A stretch of DNA of 64,000 nt from Cronobacter muytjensii ATCC 51329 (GCF_001277195.1 NZ_CP012268.1:1302001-1366000); one strand, 5' to 3'. Counted from the first letter of the stretch, positions 15,703-24,692 are shown. Program-made: numbers and translations. The notes: generated by a model from the sequence alone, not told the origin.

Positions 15703-16260
15703 ATGAAACGAGCGGCGGTGCTGCTGGCGCCAGGATTTGAAGAGGGAGAAGCCATTGTCACTATCGATATATTACGACGGCTAAACATTGAGGTGGAAAC
15801 GCTCGCCTGCGCCGAAACGCGCGCGGTGGTGAGCTACCACGCTATTCCGCTGGTGGCGGATGCGCTCCTCGCCGTGCGATTTGATGAAACCTACGACGCG
15901 GTGATCCTGCCGGGCGGCCCGCAGGGCAGCGTTAATCTGGCGGCGGACCCGCAGGTAATCGACTTTGTCGCGCGCCACGACAGCGCCGGAAAACTTATCT
16001 GCCCCATTTGCTCCGCCGCCGCGCGCGTACTGGGCGGCAACGGACTGCTGAAAGGCCGCCGCTATGTCTGCTCGGGCGAGCTGTGGCAGGCGGTGCAGGA
16101 CGGGGAGTATGTCGATGCGCCGGTGATGGAAGACGGCAATCTCATCAGCGGCAAAGGACTCGGGCGCGTCTTTGACTTTGCGCTGACCGTCGCGGCGCGT
16201 TTAACCGGCGATGAAGCCGCCGCGCGCGATCACGCCGACCATATCTATTACCCCTGGTAA
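15703..16260 (+). CDS. DJ-1/PfpI-family protein (YajL/ThiJ-like)
   Basis: A 185-residue DJ-1 superfamily protein. The reactive Cys is C103 in the nucleophile elbow CPICSAAARVL, and the partner glutamate is E14 in GFEEGEA, so the redox-sensitive active site is intact. VILPGGPQGSVNLAADPQV is the conserved family strand-loop. Relatives act as covalent chaperones, glyoxalases or deglycases against carbonyl or oxidative damage. It resembles YajL but lies outside the yajL locus. A CAGGAG site precedes the ATG. The palindromic operator upstream implies dedicated regulation. A cupin gene follows 54 bases later. Confidence 0.88.
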   Translation: MKRAAVLLAPGFEEGEAIVTIDILRRLNIEVETLACAETRAVVSYHAIPLVADALLAVRFDETYDAVILPGGPQGSVNLAADPQVIDFVARHDSAGKLICPICSAAARVLGGNGLLKGRRYVCSGELWQAVQDGEYVDAPVMEDGNLISGKGLGRVFDFALTVAARLTGDEAAARDHADHIYYPW

Positions 16261-16314
16261 AGCGGCATAGCATGGCGGGCTATACTTACCTGACGTTTGC
16301 GAAAGGAGAAGAAT

Positions 16315-16821
16315 ATGACCCCATCGTGTGAAACGCTTTATCTGCGCGAGCCCTGCGGGGGCGTGCCCAATAACGCGCTGCCGGTGCTTCTCTACCGGCA
16401 GGCGGCCCCCGAAGGAACGGACGATCGCGCCGTCTGGTTTGAGCAGCGCTTCGCGCAGCACCAGTGGCCCGCGCGCTGGCGCTATCCGGTGTTCACCTAT
16501 ACCCACTTTCACACCAACACCCATGAGGTGCTCGGCATCTATGCGGGCGAGGCGCAGATCCAGCTTGGCGGCGAAGCGGGCCCGGTGGTGACGCTGCGCG
16601 CAGGCGACGCGGTGCTGATCCCGGCGGGCGTCGGGCATAAGCAAATCGACGCCAGCCCCGACTTCATGGCGGTGGGCGCTTATCCTGATGGGCTGTCCCC
16701 CGATAAATTCCTTGATGAACCTGCGCAGTTGCCGCAAACGCGTCGCCAGGTGGCACAGGTGACAAAGCCGCCGCGCGATCCTCTCTTCGGCCCGGAAGGC
16801 GGACTGGTCACGCACTGGTAA
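16315..16821 (+). CDS. Cupin-domain protein (YjlB-like)
   Basis: A 168-residue single-cupin protein. Metal-binding-type motif 1 is seen in THFHTNTHEVLGIYAGEAQIQLGG, and motif 2 in GDAVLIPAGVGHKQI. The overall layout resembles the uncharacterised Bacillus YjlB family. Cupins of this size include sugar isomerases, dioxygenases and small-molecule sensors; no substrate is implied here. ATG 16315 follows AAAGGAGAA; the frame starts 6 codons earlier without a ribosome site. It likely shares the DJ-1 transcript. Confidence 0.82.
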   Translation: MTPSCETLYLREPCGGVPNNALPVLLYRQAAPEGTDDRAVWFEQRFAQHQWPARWRYPVFTYTHFHTNTHEVLGIYAGEAQIQLGGEAGPVVTLRAGDAVLIPAGVGHKQIDASPDFMAVGAYPDGLSPDKFLDEPAQLPQTRRQVAQVTKPPRDPLFGPEGGLVTHW

Positions 16822-17110
16822 CGTTCAGGGATTCCCCGGCTGGGCTTATGGAGATATCTGCTAAGCCCACTCTTAATCATCATACATATCGGGCGAAATT
16901 TATGCCCGATTTTGCTGTATTTATGTACGCAATCACTGTAATTCCATGATGTGATTTCGCTCTCCTATGGAGAATTAATTTCCCGCTAAAACTATCTCCA
17001 GCAATCGCCGCTTCCAGGAGTGAACGGCTAATGCGTTGTTTTCTGTCCGATTAAAAGAACCTTATCAGGTTTTTACCCTGCATAAAAGAAAGCTAAAGCT
17101 GGAGATAACC
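16822..17110 (+). promoter_or_regulatory. araFGH control region with an AraC half-site
   Basis: This 289-base gene-free stretch precedes araF. On the minus strand, 16847-16863 reads TAGC-N7-TCCATA, matching the AraC half-site of araI1 in all ten fixed positions. A second, irregular element at 16966-16988 has TCCATA and TAGC, but 13 bases apart. GTGATTT near 16950 could be half of a CRP site. In E. coli, araFGH is activated by AraC plus arabinose and CRP-cAMP, so control by an araC elsewhere in the genome is likely. Confidence 0.6.
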
Positions 17111-18100
17111 ATGCACAAATTTACTAAAGCGCTGGCGGCCATCGGGCTCGCCGCCGTTATGTCACAATCCGCTATCGCCGAGACCATGAAGCTCGGTTTT
17201 CTGGTGAAACAGCCTGAAGAGCCGTGGTTCCAGACCGAATGGAAATTCGCCGATAAAGCGGGCAAAGATCTCGGTTTCGAGGTTATCAAAATCGCGGTGC
17301 CGGACGGGGAGAAAACCCTGAACGCCATCGACAGCCTTGCGGCAAGCGGCGCCAAAGGCTTTGTTATCTGTACGCCGGATCCGAAACTCGGCTCGGCGAT
17401 TGTCGCCAAGGCACGCGGCTACGACATGAAAGTTATCGCGGTCGATGATCAGTTCGTCACCGCCAAAGGCAAACCGATGGAAACCGTGCCGCTGGTCATG
17501 ATGGCCGCGACCAAAATCGGCGAGCGTCAGGGGCAGGAACTCTATAAAGAGATGCAAAAACGCGGCTGGGATGTGAAAGAGACCGCCGTCATGGCAATCA
17601 CCGCCGATGAGCTCGACACCGCGCGCCGCCGCACCACGGGTTCGATGGACGCGCTGAAAGCAGCCGGTTTCCCGGAAAAACAGATCTATAAAGTCCCGAC
17701 CAAATCCAACGACATCCCCGGCGCGTTCGACGCCGCCAACTCCATGCTGGTTCAGCACCCGGAAGTGAAACACTGGCTGGTGGTCGGTATGAATGACAAC
17801 ACCGTGCTGGGCGGCGTGCGCGCCACTGAAGGGCAGGGCTTTAAAGCGGCTGACGTTATCGGCATCGGTATCAACGGCGTGGACGCGGTAAGCGAACTTT
17901 CCAAAGCGCAGGCCACCGGCTTCTACGGCTCGTTGCTGCCAAGCCCGGACGTCCACGGCTATAAATCCAGCGAAATGCTCTACAACTGGGTCACCAAAGG
18001 CGCTGAGCCGCCGAAATTCACCGAAGTCACCGACGTGGTGTTGATCACCCGCGATAACTTTAAAGAGGAACTGGCGAAAAAAGGTCTCGGCGGCAAGTAA
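17111..18100 (+). CDS. araF: L-arabinose periplasmic binding protein AraF
   Basis: AraF captures L-arabinose in the periplasm and delivers it to the AraGH importer. The 329-residue precursor begins with a Sec signal peptide (MHKFTKALAAIGLAAVMSQ, cleavage after AIA) followed by the two-lobed sugar-binding fold (LKLGF-type start GFLVKQPEEPWFQTEW; NDIPGAFDAANSMLVQHPEVKHW; GINGVDAVSELSKAQATGFYG). It is nearly colinear with E. coli AraF. ATG 17111 has a GGAGATAA site and opens the signal peptide. First gene of araFGH. Confidence 0.97.
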   Translation: MHKFTKALAAIGLAAVMSQSAIAETMKLGFLVKQPEEPWFQTEWKFADKAGKDLGFEVIKIAVPDGEKTLNAIDSLAASGAKGFVICTPDPKLGSAIVAKARGYDMKVIAVDDQFVTAKGKPMETVPLVMMAATKIGERQGQELYKEMQKRGWDVKETAVMAITADELDTARRRTTGSMDALKAAGFPEKQIYKVPTKSNDIPGAFDAANSMLVQHPEVKHWLVVGMNDNTVLGGVRATEGQGFKAADVIGIGINGVDAVSELSKAQATGFYGSLLPSPDVHGYKSSEMLYNWVTKGAEPPKFTEVTDVVLITRDNFKEELAKKGLGGK

Positions 18101-18121
18101 TGGGCGATTTATCGCGGTTCA

Positions 18122-18138
18122 GGCGCGCGTGCGCGCCC
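18122..18138 (+). promoter_or_regulatory. Intercistronic hairpin between araF and araG
   Basis: GGCGCGCG / GCGCGCC-type inverted repeat in the 63-base gap, followed by a short T-run (CTTTTTG). Such hairpins between the binding-protein gene and the ATPase/permease genes commonly protect or attenuate the transcript, giving more binding protein than permease. Confidence 0.45.
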
Positions 18139-18163
18139 GCTTTTTGAGTGGCCCGGAGGTTTC

Positions 18164-19678
18164 ATGCAGACATCTTCACCCTATCTCTCGTTTCGCGGCA
18201 TCGGGAAAACCTTTCCCGGCGTGAAGGCGCTTTCCGATATCAGCTTTGACTGCCACGCAGGCCAGGTCCACGCGCTGATGGGCGAAAACGGCGCCGGTAA
18301 ATCGACGCTGCTGAAAATTCTCAGCGGCAACTACGCGCCGACCACCGGCTCGATCGCCATTAAAGGCGAAGAGGTCACGTTTAACGACACCACGGCGGCG
18401 CTGAACGCGGGCGTCGCCATCATCTACCAGGAGCTGCATCTGGTGCCGGAGATGAGCGTGGCGGAAAACATCTATCTAGGCCAGATCCCCCATAAGGCCG
18501 GGATAGTTAATCGCTCGCTCCTCAACTATGAGGCGAAGCTGCAGCTTGAGCATCTGGGGCTCGATATCGATCCGCAGACGCCGCTGAAATATCTCTCCAT
18601 CGGCCAGTGGCAGATGGTGGAAATCGCCAAGGCGCTGGCGCGCAACGCCAAAATTATCGCGTTCGACGAGCCGACCAGTTCGCTTTCGGCGCGTGAAATC
18701 GAACACCTGTTCCGCGTTATTCGTGAGCTGCGTAAAGAAGGGCGCGTGATTCTGTACGTCTCGCACCGCATGGAGGAGATTTTCGCCTTAAGCGACGCCA
18801 TCACGGTCTTTAAAGATGGCCGTTACGTGCGCACCTTCAGCGATATGCAACAGGTCAACCACGACAGCCTGGTGCAGGCGATGGTCGGGCGCGATCTCGG
18901 CGATATCTACGGCTGGCAGCCGCGTGAATATGGCCCGGAGCGGCTGCGTCTCGACGCGGTGAAAGCGCCGGGCGTGCGCGCGCCGGTGAGCTTAAGCGTC
19001 AGGAGCGGCGAAATCGTCGGCCTCTTCGGGCTGGTGGGCGCCGGGCGTAGCGAATTAATGAAAGGCATGTTCGGCGGTACGCGTATCACCAGCGGCCGGG
19101 TGTTGATCGACGGCGAACCGGTGGCTATCCGCGCGCCGGGCGACGCGATTCGCGCAGGCATGATGCTCTGTCCGGAAGATCGCAAGGCTGATGGCATCAT
19201 CCCGGTGCATTCGGTGCAGGACAACATCAACATCAGCGCGCGTCGCAAGCACATCAGCGCGGGCTGCCTTATTAACAACGGCTGGGAGCAGGAAAACGCC
19301 CGCCATCATATTCGCTCACTGAATATCAAAACCCCCGGCGCTGAGCAGCTGATTATGAATCTCTCCGGCGGCAATCAACAGAAGGCCATACTGGGCCGCT
19401 GGCTGTCGGAAGAGATGAAAGTGATCCTGCTCGATGAGCCGACCCGTGGGATTGACGTCGGGGCGAAGCATGAAATCTACAACGTGATATACGCGCTGGC
19501 GGCTCAGGGGGTGGCGGTGCTCTTCGCCTCCAGCGATCTGCCGGAGGTCCTCGGCGTGGCTGACCGCATTCTTGTGATGCGCGAAGGCGAAATCGCCGGT
19601 GAATTACTGCATGAGGAGGCCAGCGAATCCATGGCGCTCAGCCTCGCGATGCCTAAAACCCACCAGGCTGTCGCTTAA
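18164..19678 (+). CDS. araG: L-arabinose ABC importer ATPase AraG
   Basis: A tandem-domain sugar ABC ATPase of 504 residues. The N-terminal domain has Walker A GENGAGKST, signature LSIGQ (YLSIGQWQ) and Walker B IIAFDEPTS. The C-terminal domain has the degenerate Walker A GLVGAGRSE, signature LSGGNQQ and Walker B VILLDEPTRG, typical of the CUT2 family. It energises arabinose import with AraF and AraH. The length equals the E. coli protein. It lies 63 bases after araF and 13 bases before araH. Confidence 0.97.
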   Translation: MQTSSPYLSFRGIGKTFPGVKALSDISFDCHAGQVHALMGENGAGKSTLLKILSGNYAPTTGSIAIKGEEVTFNDTTAALNAGVAIIYQELHLVPEMSVAENIYLGQIPHKAGIVNRSLLNYEAKLQLEHLGLDIDPQTPLKYLSIGQWQMVEIAKALARNAKIIAFDEPTSSLSAREIEHLFRVIRELRKEGRVILYVSHRMEEIFALSDAITVFKDGRYVRTFSDMQQVNHDSLVQAMVGRDLGDIYGWQPREYGPERLRLDAVKAPGVRAPVSLSVRSGEIVGLFGLVGAGRSELMKGMFGGTRITSGRVLIDGEPVAIRAPGDAIRAGMMLCPEDRKADGIIPVHSVQDNINISARRKHISAGCLINNGWEQENARHHIRSLNIKTPGAEQLIMNLSGGNQQKAILGRWLSEEMKVILLDEPTRGIDVGAKHEIYNVIYALAAQGVAVLFASSDLPEVLGVADRILVMREGEIAGELLHEEASESMALSLAMPKTHQAVA

Positions 19679-19691
19679 GTAAGGAGAAATT

Positions 19692-20672
19692 ATGTCATCA
19701 CTAACCACATCCGGTGCGCCGAAGTCCTCATTCTCCGTGGGTCGCATCTGGGATCAGTACGGCATGCTGGTGGTCTTCGCCGTGCTGTTCCTCGCGTGCG
19801 CTATCTTCGTGCCGAACTTCGCCACCTTTATCAATATGAAAGGCCTCGGTCTCGCTATCTCCATGTCCGGGATGGTGGCTTGCGGTATGCTGTTCTGCCT
19901 CGCCTCCGGCGATTTCGACCTTTCGGTGGCGTCAGTTATCGCCTGCGCGGGCGTGACCACGGCGGTGGTCATCAACATGACCGAAAGCCTGTGGCTTGGC
20001 GTGGCGGCAGGTCTGTTGCTCGGCGTCGCAAGCGGGCTGGTTAACGGCTTTGTTATCGCGAAGCTTAAAATCAACGCGCTTATCACTACGCTCGCCACGA
20101 TGCAGATTGTGCGCGGCCTTGCGTATATCATCTCTGACGGTAAAGCGGTGGGCATCGAAGACGAAAGCTTCTTTACCCTCGGCTATGCTAACTGGCTTGG
20201 GCTGCCAGCCCCTATCTGGCTGACGGTGGCCTGCCTGATTGTGTTTGGTTTTCTGCTCAATAAAACCACGTTCGGGCGCAACACGCTGGCGATTGGCGGC
20301 AATGAAGAGGCCGCGCGGCTCGCAGGCGTGCCGGTTGTACGCACCAAAATCATTATCTTCGTGCTCTCCGGGCTGGTGTCCGCCGCGGCAGGCATTATTC
20401 TCGCTTCGCGTATGACCAGCGGTCAGCCGATGACCTCTATCGGTTATGAACTGATTGTCATCTCCGCGTGCGTTTTGGGTGGCGTTTCTCTGAAAGGCGG
20501 CATAGGAAAAATCTCGTATGTTGTCGCGGGTATCCTGATCCTCGGCACTGTCGAAAACGCCATGAATTTACTCAATATCTCGCCCTTCGCACAGTATGTG
20601 GTACGCGGTCTGATCCTGCTGGCAGCAGTGATTTTCGACCGTTATAAACAAAAAGCGAAACGCGTCGCGTAA
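19692..20672 (+). CDS. araH: L-arabinose ABC importer permease AraH
   Basis: A 326-residue inner-membrane permease of the CUT2 family (RbsC/AraH type), with about 8-10 hydrophobic segments and the conserved cytoplasmic coupling region ALGGNEEAARLAGVPV-like sequence (here AIGGNEEAARLAGVPVVR). The final part (YELIVISACVLGGVSLKGGIG) is the usual CUT2 signature. Last gene of araFGH, with a GGAG site directly after araG. Confidence 0.96.
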   Translation: MSSLTTSGAPKSSFSVGRIWDQYGMLVVFAVLFLACAIFVPNFATFINMKGLGLAISMSGMVACGMLFCLASGDFDLSVASVIACAGVTTAVVINMTESLWLGVAAGLLLGVASGLVNGFVIAKLKINALITTLATMQIVRGLAYIISDGKAVGIEDESFFTLGYANWLGLPAPIWLTVACLIVFGFLLNKTTFGRNTLAIGGNEEAARLAGVPVVRTKIIIFVLSGLVSAAAGIILASRMTSGQPMTSIGYELIVISACVLGGVSLKGGIGKISYVVAGILILGTVENAMNLLNISPFAQYVVRGLILLAAVIFDRYKQKAKRVA

Positions 20673-20703
20673 CGTTTTTTCCTGCCTGTTTCCCCCCGCA
20701 AAA

Positions 20704-20742
20704 ACGCTTTCCGACCTGTTTTTCAGACAGGCGGAAAGCGTT
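20704..20742. terminator. Hairpin between araH and otsB
   Basis: Long stem CGCTTTCCG / CGGAAAGCG with an inner CCTGT/ACAGG pairing, about 35 bases after araH. The T-run is on the minus-strand side, so on the plus strand it may act as an mRNA-stabilising or Rho-assisted structure rather than a classical terminator. Confidence 0.5.
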
Positions 20743-20768
20743 GCCGAATGGCGACACTCGTCACACTG

Positions 20769-20778
20769 TCTATACTTA
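20769..20778 (+). promoter_or_regulatory. Candidate sigma-S -10 element for otsBA
   Basis: TCTATACTTA matches the extended sigma-S -10 consensus (KCTAYACTTAA) closely, 71 bases before the otsB start. otsBA is a classical RpoS-dependent, osmotically induced operon in E. coli. Confidence 0.6.
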
Positions 20779-20848
20779 CACGGTCAGTAAAACTATCAGA
20801 TAACCTCAGGGTTAGCTGTTTAACCCGCAAGGAGAGGAGGAAACACTG

Positions 20849-21655
20849 GTGGCCGAAGAGTTAGCTGTACCGCCCGTAGACCGCGAAAATCTTGCCTTTT
20901 TTTTCGACCTTGACGGCACGCTTGCCGACATCAAGCCGCATCCCGATCAAGTGTTCATCCCTTCCGATGTTCGTCGCCTGCTGCAAAAACTCGCCGACAT
21001 GAATAACGGAGCCCTGGCATTGATTTCAGGACGTTCCATGACGGAGCTGGACCAACTTGCCGCGCCGCACCATTTTCCGCTGGCCGGGGTCCACGGGGCC
21101 GAGCGTCGTGATATCCGTGGTCAGCATCATGTCGTGACGCTGCCGCAGACACTTGTCGCGCATCTGCATCAGCAGCTGGAAGCGGCGCTGGCAACGATGC
21201 CAGGTACCGAACTTGAGGCAAAGGGAATGGCTTTCGCGCTGCATTATCGCGGCGCGCCGGAGTATGAAGAAGAGATTAAGGCGCTGGCGGAAAGCATTGC
21301 GAGCGAACATAAGCAGCTGGGTCTGCAACCGGGTAAATGCGTAGTGGAGTTAAAACCACTGGGCATTAATAAGGGCGCGGCTATCGAGGCATTCATGAAT
21401 GAAGCGCCGTTCGCAGGCCGCGTGCCGGTTTTTGTCGGTGATGACCTTACCGACGAAGCCGGGTTCTATATCGTGAACCAGCTTAATGGCATTAGCGTGA
21501 AAGTCGGGCAGGGGGATACCCAGGCGAAATGGCACCTCGCCGATGTCCCGTCCGTTCACGCCTGGCTGGAACACGTTGCTCAACATCAAGAACAAGAAAA
21601 AAAAATTTTGAATAAAAGGAGAGAAGGCTATGAGTCGCTTAGTCGTAGTATCTAA
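20849..21655 (+). CDS. otsB: Trehalose-6-phosphate phosphatase
   Basis: OtsB dephosphorylates trehalose-6-phosphate to trehalose, an osmoprotectant. The 268-residue HAD-superfamily enzyme has motif I DLDGTLAD (FFFDLDGTL), motif II SGRS, and motif IV GDDLTDE. GTG 20849 follows a strong GGAGAGGAGG site. The 3' end overlaps otsA by 26 bases, the conserved translationally coupled arrangement. Confidence 0.96.
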   Translation: MAEELAVPPVDRENLAFFFDLDGTLADIKPHPDQVFIPSDVRRLLQKLADMNNGALALISGRSMTELDQLAAPHHFPLAGVHGAERRDIRGQHHVVTLPQTLVAHLHQQLEAALATMPGTELEAKGMAFALHYRGAPEYEEEIKALAESIASEHKQLGLQPGKCVVELKPLGINKGAAIEAFMNEAPFAGRVPVFVGDDLTDEAGFYIVNQLNGISVKVGQGDTQAKWHLADVPSVHAWLEHVAQHQEQEKKILNKRREGYESLSRSI

Positions 21656-23054
21656 TCGTATTGCCCCGCCGGATGATAAAAAGAGCAGCGCAGGGGGCCT
21701 CGCGGTAGGGATACTGGGAGCGCTGAAAGCAGCAGGCGGCCTGTGGTTTGGCTGGAGCGGTGAAATCGGCAATGAGGATGCCCCGCTTAAAAAAGTCACC
21801 CGTGACAATATTACCTGGGCGTCATTTAACCTGAGCGAGCAGGATCACGACCAGTATTACAATCAGTTCTCCAACGGCGTATTGTGGCCTGCGTTCCACT
21901 ACCGTCTGGATCTGGTGAATTTCCAGCGCGAAGCCTGGGAGGGCTATCTGCGCGTCAACAGCCTGCTGGCGGATAAACTTAAGCCGCTGATTGAGCCGGA
22001 TGACAACCTGTGGATCCACGATTATCATCTGCTGCCATTTGCAAGCGAGCTGCGCAAGCGCGGCGTCAATAACCGCATCGGCTTCTTCCTGCATATCCCG
22101 TTCCCAACCCCGGAAATTTTCAACGCGCTGCCGACCAATACCGAACTGCTGGAACAGCTTTGCGATTACGATCTGCTGGGCTTCCAGACGGAAAACGATC
22201 GCGTCGCTTTCCTGGACTGCCTCGCGATGCAGACGCACCTTTCCACCAACAGCGATGGTGAACACACCGCCTACGGTAAAACGTTCCGCACACAGGTCTA
22301 TCCGATTGGTATCGAGCCGGAAGAGATAGCGCAGGCGTCCGCAGGCCCGCTGCCGCCGAAGCTTGCCCAGCTCAAAGCCGAACTTGCCAGCGTGAAGAAC
22401 ATTTTCTCGGTAGAGCGTCTCGACTATTCCAAGGGGCTTCCGGAGCGCTTCCAGGCCTTCGAAACGCTGCTTGAGAAATACCCGGAGCACCACGGTAAAA
22501 TCCGCTACACCCAGATTGCGCCTACGTCGCGCGGCGATGTGCAGGCGTATCAGGATATCCGTCATCAGCTGGAGACCGAGGCCGGGCGTATCAATGGCCG
22601 CTACGGTCAGCTCGGCTGGACGCCGCTCTATTACCTCAATCAGCACTTCGATCGTAAGCTGCTGATGAAAGTTTTCCGCTATTCCGATGTCGGGCTGGTA
22701 ACGCCGCTGCGTGACGGGATGAATCTGGTCGCGAAAGAATACGTGGCCGCGCAGGACCCGGAAAACCCCGGCGTGCTGGTACTGTCGCAGTTCGCCGGCG
22801 CTGCCAATGAACTGACCGCCGCCCTGCTGGTTAACCCATACGATCGTGATGACGTGGCGGCGGCGCTCGACCGCGCGCTGAAAATGCCGCTGGCGGAGCG
22901 TATCGCCCGTCACAGCGAGATGCTGGAGATTGTCCGTAAAAACGACATCAACCACTGGCAGGAGGCCTTTATCCAGGATCTAAAGCAGATAGCGCCACGC
23001 AGCCCTGAACGTGAGCTGCAACAGAAAGTGGCGACCTTCCCGAAACTGGCCTGA
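21630..23054 (+). CDS. otsA: Trehalose-6-phosphate synthase
   Basis: OtsA (glycosyltransferase family 20) joins UDP-glucose and glucose-6-phosphate to make trehalose-6-phosphate. The 474-residue protein contains the N-terminal SNR...GGLAVG glucose-6-P/UDP loop (VVSNRI, SAGGLAVGI), WIHDYHLLP, HIPFPTPEIF, the catalytic-site VERLDYSKGLPER, and the nucleotide-binding TPLRDGMNLVAKEYVA. It has a GGAGA site within otsB. Second gene of otsBA. Confidence 0.97.
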   Translation: MSRLVVVSNRIAPPDDKKSSAGGLAVGILGALKAAGGLWFGWSGEIGNEDAPLKKVTRDNITWASFNLSEQDHDQYYNQFSNGVLWPAFHYRLDLVNFQREAWEGYLRVNSLLADKLKPLIEPDDNLWIHDYHLLPFASELRKRGVNNRIGFFLHIPFPTPEIFNALPTNTELLEQLCDYDLLGFQTENDRVAFLDCLAMQTHLSTNSDGEHTAYGKTFRTQVYPIGIEPEEIAQASAGPLPPKLAQLKAELASVKNIFSVERLDYSKGLPERFQAFETLLEKYPEHHGKIRYTQIAPTSRGDVQAYQDIRHQLETEAGRINGRYGQLGWTPLYYLNQHFDRKLLMKVFRYSDVGLVTPLRDGMNLVAKEYVAAQDPENPGVLVLSQFAGAANELTAALLVNPYDRDDVAAALDRALKMPLAERIARHSEMLEIVRKNDINHWQEAFIQDLKQIAPRSPERELQQKVATFPKLA

Positions 23055-23065
23055 TGGCCGTCTCT

Positions 23066-23090
23066 GCGCCCGGGCACGCCGCCCGGGCGC
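23066..23090. terminator. Bidirectional hairpin between otsA and uspC
   Basis: Perfect 10-bp stem GCGCCCGGGC / GCCCGGGCGC with a 5-base loop in the 45-base space between converging genes. It is GC-rich without a T-run. Confidence 0.65.
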
Positions 23091-23099
23091 AACCCTTCG

Positions 23100-23522
23100 T
23101 TAATCCAGCGCCACCAGCAGAAGATCTCTCCTGCTGGCTGCCAGCACGCTTTTCGCCGAACAGACCGCCTTGCTGAAGAAACTCTGGTTGTGATTACCGC
23201 AAATGACCAGGTCGATGTCATTTTTTTCACATATATCGTGAATATATTCTCCGAGTTCGCCGCTCGCGATGATGGTCTCTTCAATCGGGTATCCCGCTGC
23301 GGTTTTGAGAGCCTCAAGGAAGGTGTGCGTCTCCTCAAACATGACTTCACGCAAATTTTCGAGCATCGGAGCCGACATTTGATTAAAGAGTTCCGGATCT
23401 GTGGCGATAGTAATAAGGGAGACTTTGCCATTAACAGGTTTCACCAGGGAAACGGCGCGGTCGAGAAGGCGGTGGCTTTCCGGCGTGACGGCCACGGCAA
23501 CCAGCACATGCGAGTAGCTCAT
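23100..23522 (-). CDS. uspC: Universal stress protein UspC
   Basis: A 140-residue UspA-superfamily protein (MSYSHVLVAVAVTPES..., VICGNHNQSFFSKAVCSAKSVL). UspC of E. coli is linked to osmotic and UV stress and, through its effect on motility, to flagella; it sits beside otsA and flhD in E. coli as here. ATG 23522 opens the conserved domain and has a purine-rich AAGGATATCT site; the 38-codon upstream extension in the same frame has no support. Confidence 0.93.
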   Translation of the reverse strand: MSYSHVLVAVAVTPESHRLLDRAVSLVKPVNGKVSLITIATDPELFNQMSAPMLENLREVMFEETHTFLEALKTAAGYPIEETIIASGELGEYIHDICEKNDIDLVICGNHNQSFFSKAVCSAKSVLAASRRDLLLVALD

Positions 23523-24036
23523 AGAGATATCCTTGTCACATAAGAGAAAACAGCAGGGAACAGCGATGATCTTATAGCAGGACAACGACGCCCATAATGG
23601 GCGCAAGGACGAAATTTGAACGGCACAGCGGTTCATTTAAATACATTAGGTATTCTAATCAAAAGAATATTCAGGCTCTTATTCCTTCCTTGTAACATTT
23701 TGTAACACAGTTGCGCACCGCGACTTATTACAAATCCGACCACTTTCTCTTCGGCAACGCATGATTAGCACGCTTGCGAATATTTAAGTTAACTTACTGA
23801 TTTTAAATATTAAGTTGATTTAAGTACTCCCCCGCGAGTACTGTTTCTTTTATAGTGACCCTCGGTAACCAGGCAGGGTTAAATAATTGCTGTCAGAAAG
23901 TATAACCGGGCGCTACATGGCAGTGTAGAGGGAGTGAATATTCGGAATTTTACGCATTGCCATCCGCCTGATTGGTTATTTTTTGAACAAAATAAAAGCG
24001 ATTCTGATGTTTTTTTGGTGACTTTTTCCGAAAATG

Positions 24037-24052
24037 TGTGATACTCGTCACA
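24037..24052 (+). promoter_or_regulatory. CRP site of the flhDC promoter
   Basis: TGTGA-TACTCG-TCACA is an exact match to the CRP palindrome. Its centre at 24044.5 is 71.5 bp before the inferred start at 24116, the known class I position for flhDC in E. coli. Confidence 0.85.
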
Positions 24053-24118
24053 CTTTTTCCAAAATCTTTTCATCTGCACATTGTGTGAATGATGTCCGCC
24101 GAGTACGATTTGCTCGAT

Positions 24119-24133
24119 TTAGGAAAAATCTTA
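24119..24133 (+). promoter_or_regulatory. RcsAB box of flhDC
   Basis: TTAGGAAAAATCTTA reproduces, as I recall it, the RcsAB box reported for E. coli flhDC, at about +4 to +18 from the inferred start. Phosphorelay-activated RcsB with RcsA would repress flagellar synthesis here. Confidence 0.75.
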
Positions 24134-24338
24134 AGTAAGTGTAAGGAAATGATGAAAGGCGTGCACGGAGCCTGCCAGGGATAACTCGAATTTGACGGGG
24201 ATAATCTCCACCGACAAGTCTGGTTTCACCGATGCATTTTGGCCGTAACGATTTATTTTTTTACCGGGATTTGCCCGGCGACATCACGGGGTGCGGCTTC
24301 GCCGCTTGAAAATAATAGTTTGTTATTGGATGGGAAAA

Positions 24339-24689
24339 ATGCATACATCCGAGTTACTGAAACATATTTATGACATCAACCTGTCATATCTGTTACTGGC
24401 CCAGCGCTTGATCAGTCAGGATAAAGCGTCTGCGATGTTTCGTCTGGGAATCAGCGAAGAGATGGCGTCCACGCTTGGCGACCTGACTCTTCCGCAAATG
24501 GTGAAACTGGCTGAAACCAATCAGCTCGTCTGTCAGTTCCGCTTCCAGGATCATCAGTCGATCACGCGTTTAACGCAGGAATCACGCGTTGACGATCTGC
24601 AACAGATTCATACTGGTATTCTGCTCTCCACGCGTCTGCTCAACGAGGCCAACGGCACCGAAGACGTCGCTCGGAAGAAAAGGGCGTAA
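24339..24689 (+). CDS. flhD: Flagellar master regulator subunit FlhD
   Basis: FlhD forms the FlhD4C2 complex that activates class 2 flagellar operons. The 116-residue product from MHTSELLKHIYDINLSYLL to RKKRA matches E. coli FlhD almost end to end. I use ATG 24339 because it aligns with E. coli; an in-frame GTG 48 bases upstream is not needed. The leader contains the CRP and RcsAB elements. It is followed by flhC after 3 bases, so the two are co-translated. Confidence 0.97.
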   Translation: MHTSELLKHIYDINLSYLLLAQRLISQDKASAMFRLGISEEMASTLGDLTLPQMVKLAETNQLVCQFRFQDHQSITRLTQESRVDDLQQIHTGILLSTRLLNEANGTEDVARKKRA

Positions 24690-24692
24690 TTT

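Larger units (their letters stand above)
23523..24338 (+). promoter_or_regulatory. flhDC control region (long, AT-rich)
   Basis: An 816-base gene-free stretch carries the promoter and 5' leader of flhDC and the uspC promoter. A perfect CRP site, a -10-like TACGAT (24104-24109) and an RcsAB box are recognisable at the spacing known for E. coli (CRP at -71.5, RcsAB box just after the start), which places the transcription start at about 24116 and gives a leader of about 220 bases. The AT-rich part from 23640 to 24060 is a likely H-NS/LrhA target. No insertion sequence is present, unlike in some highly motile E. coli strains. Confidence 0.8.
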
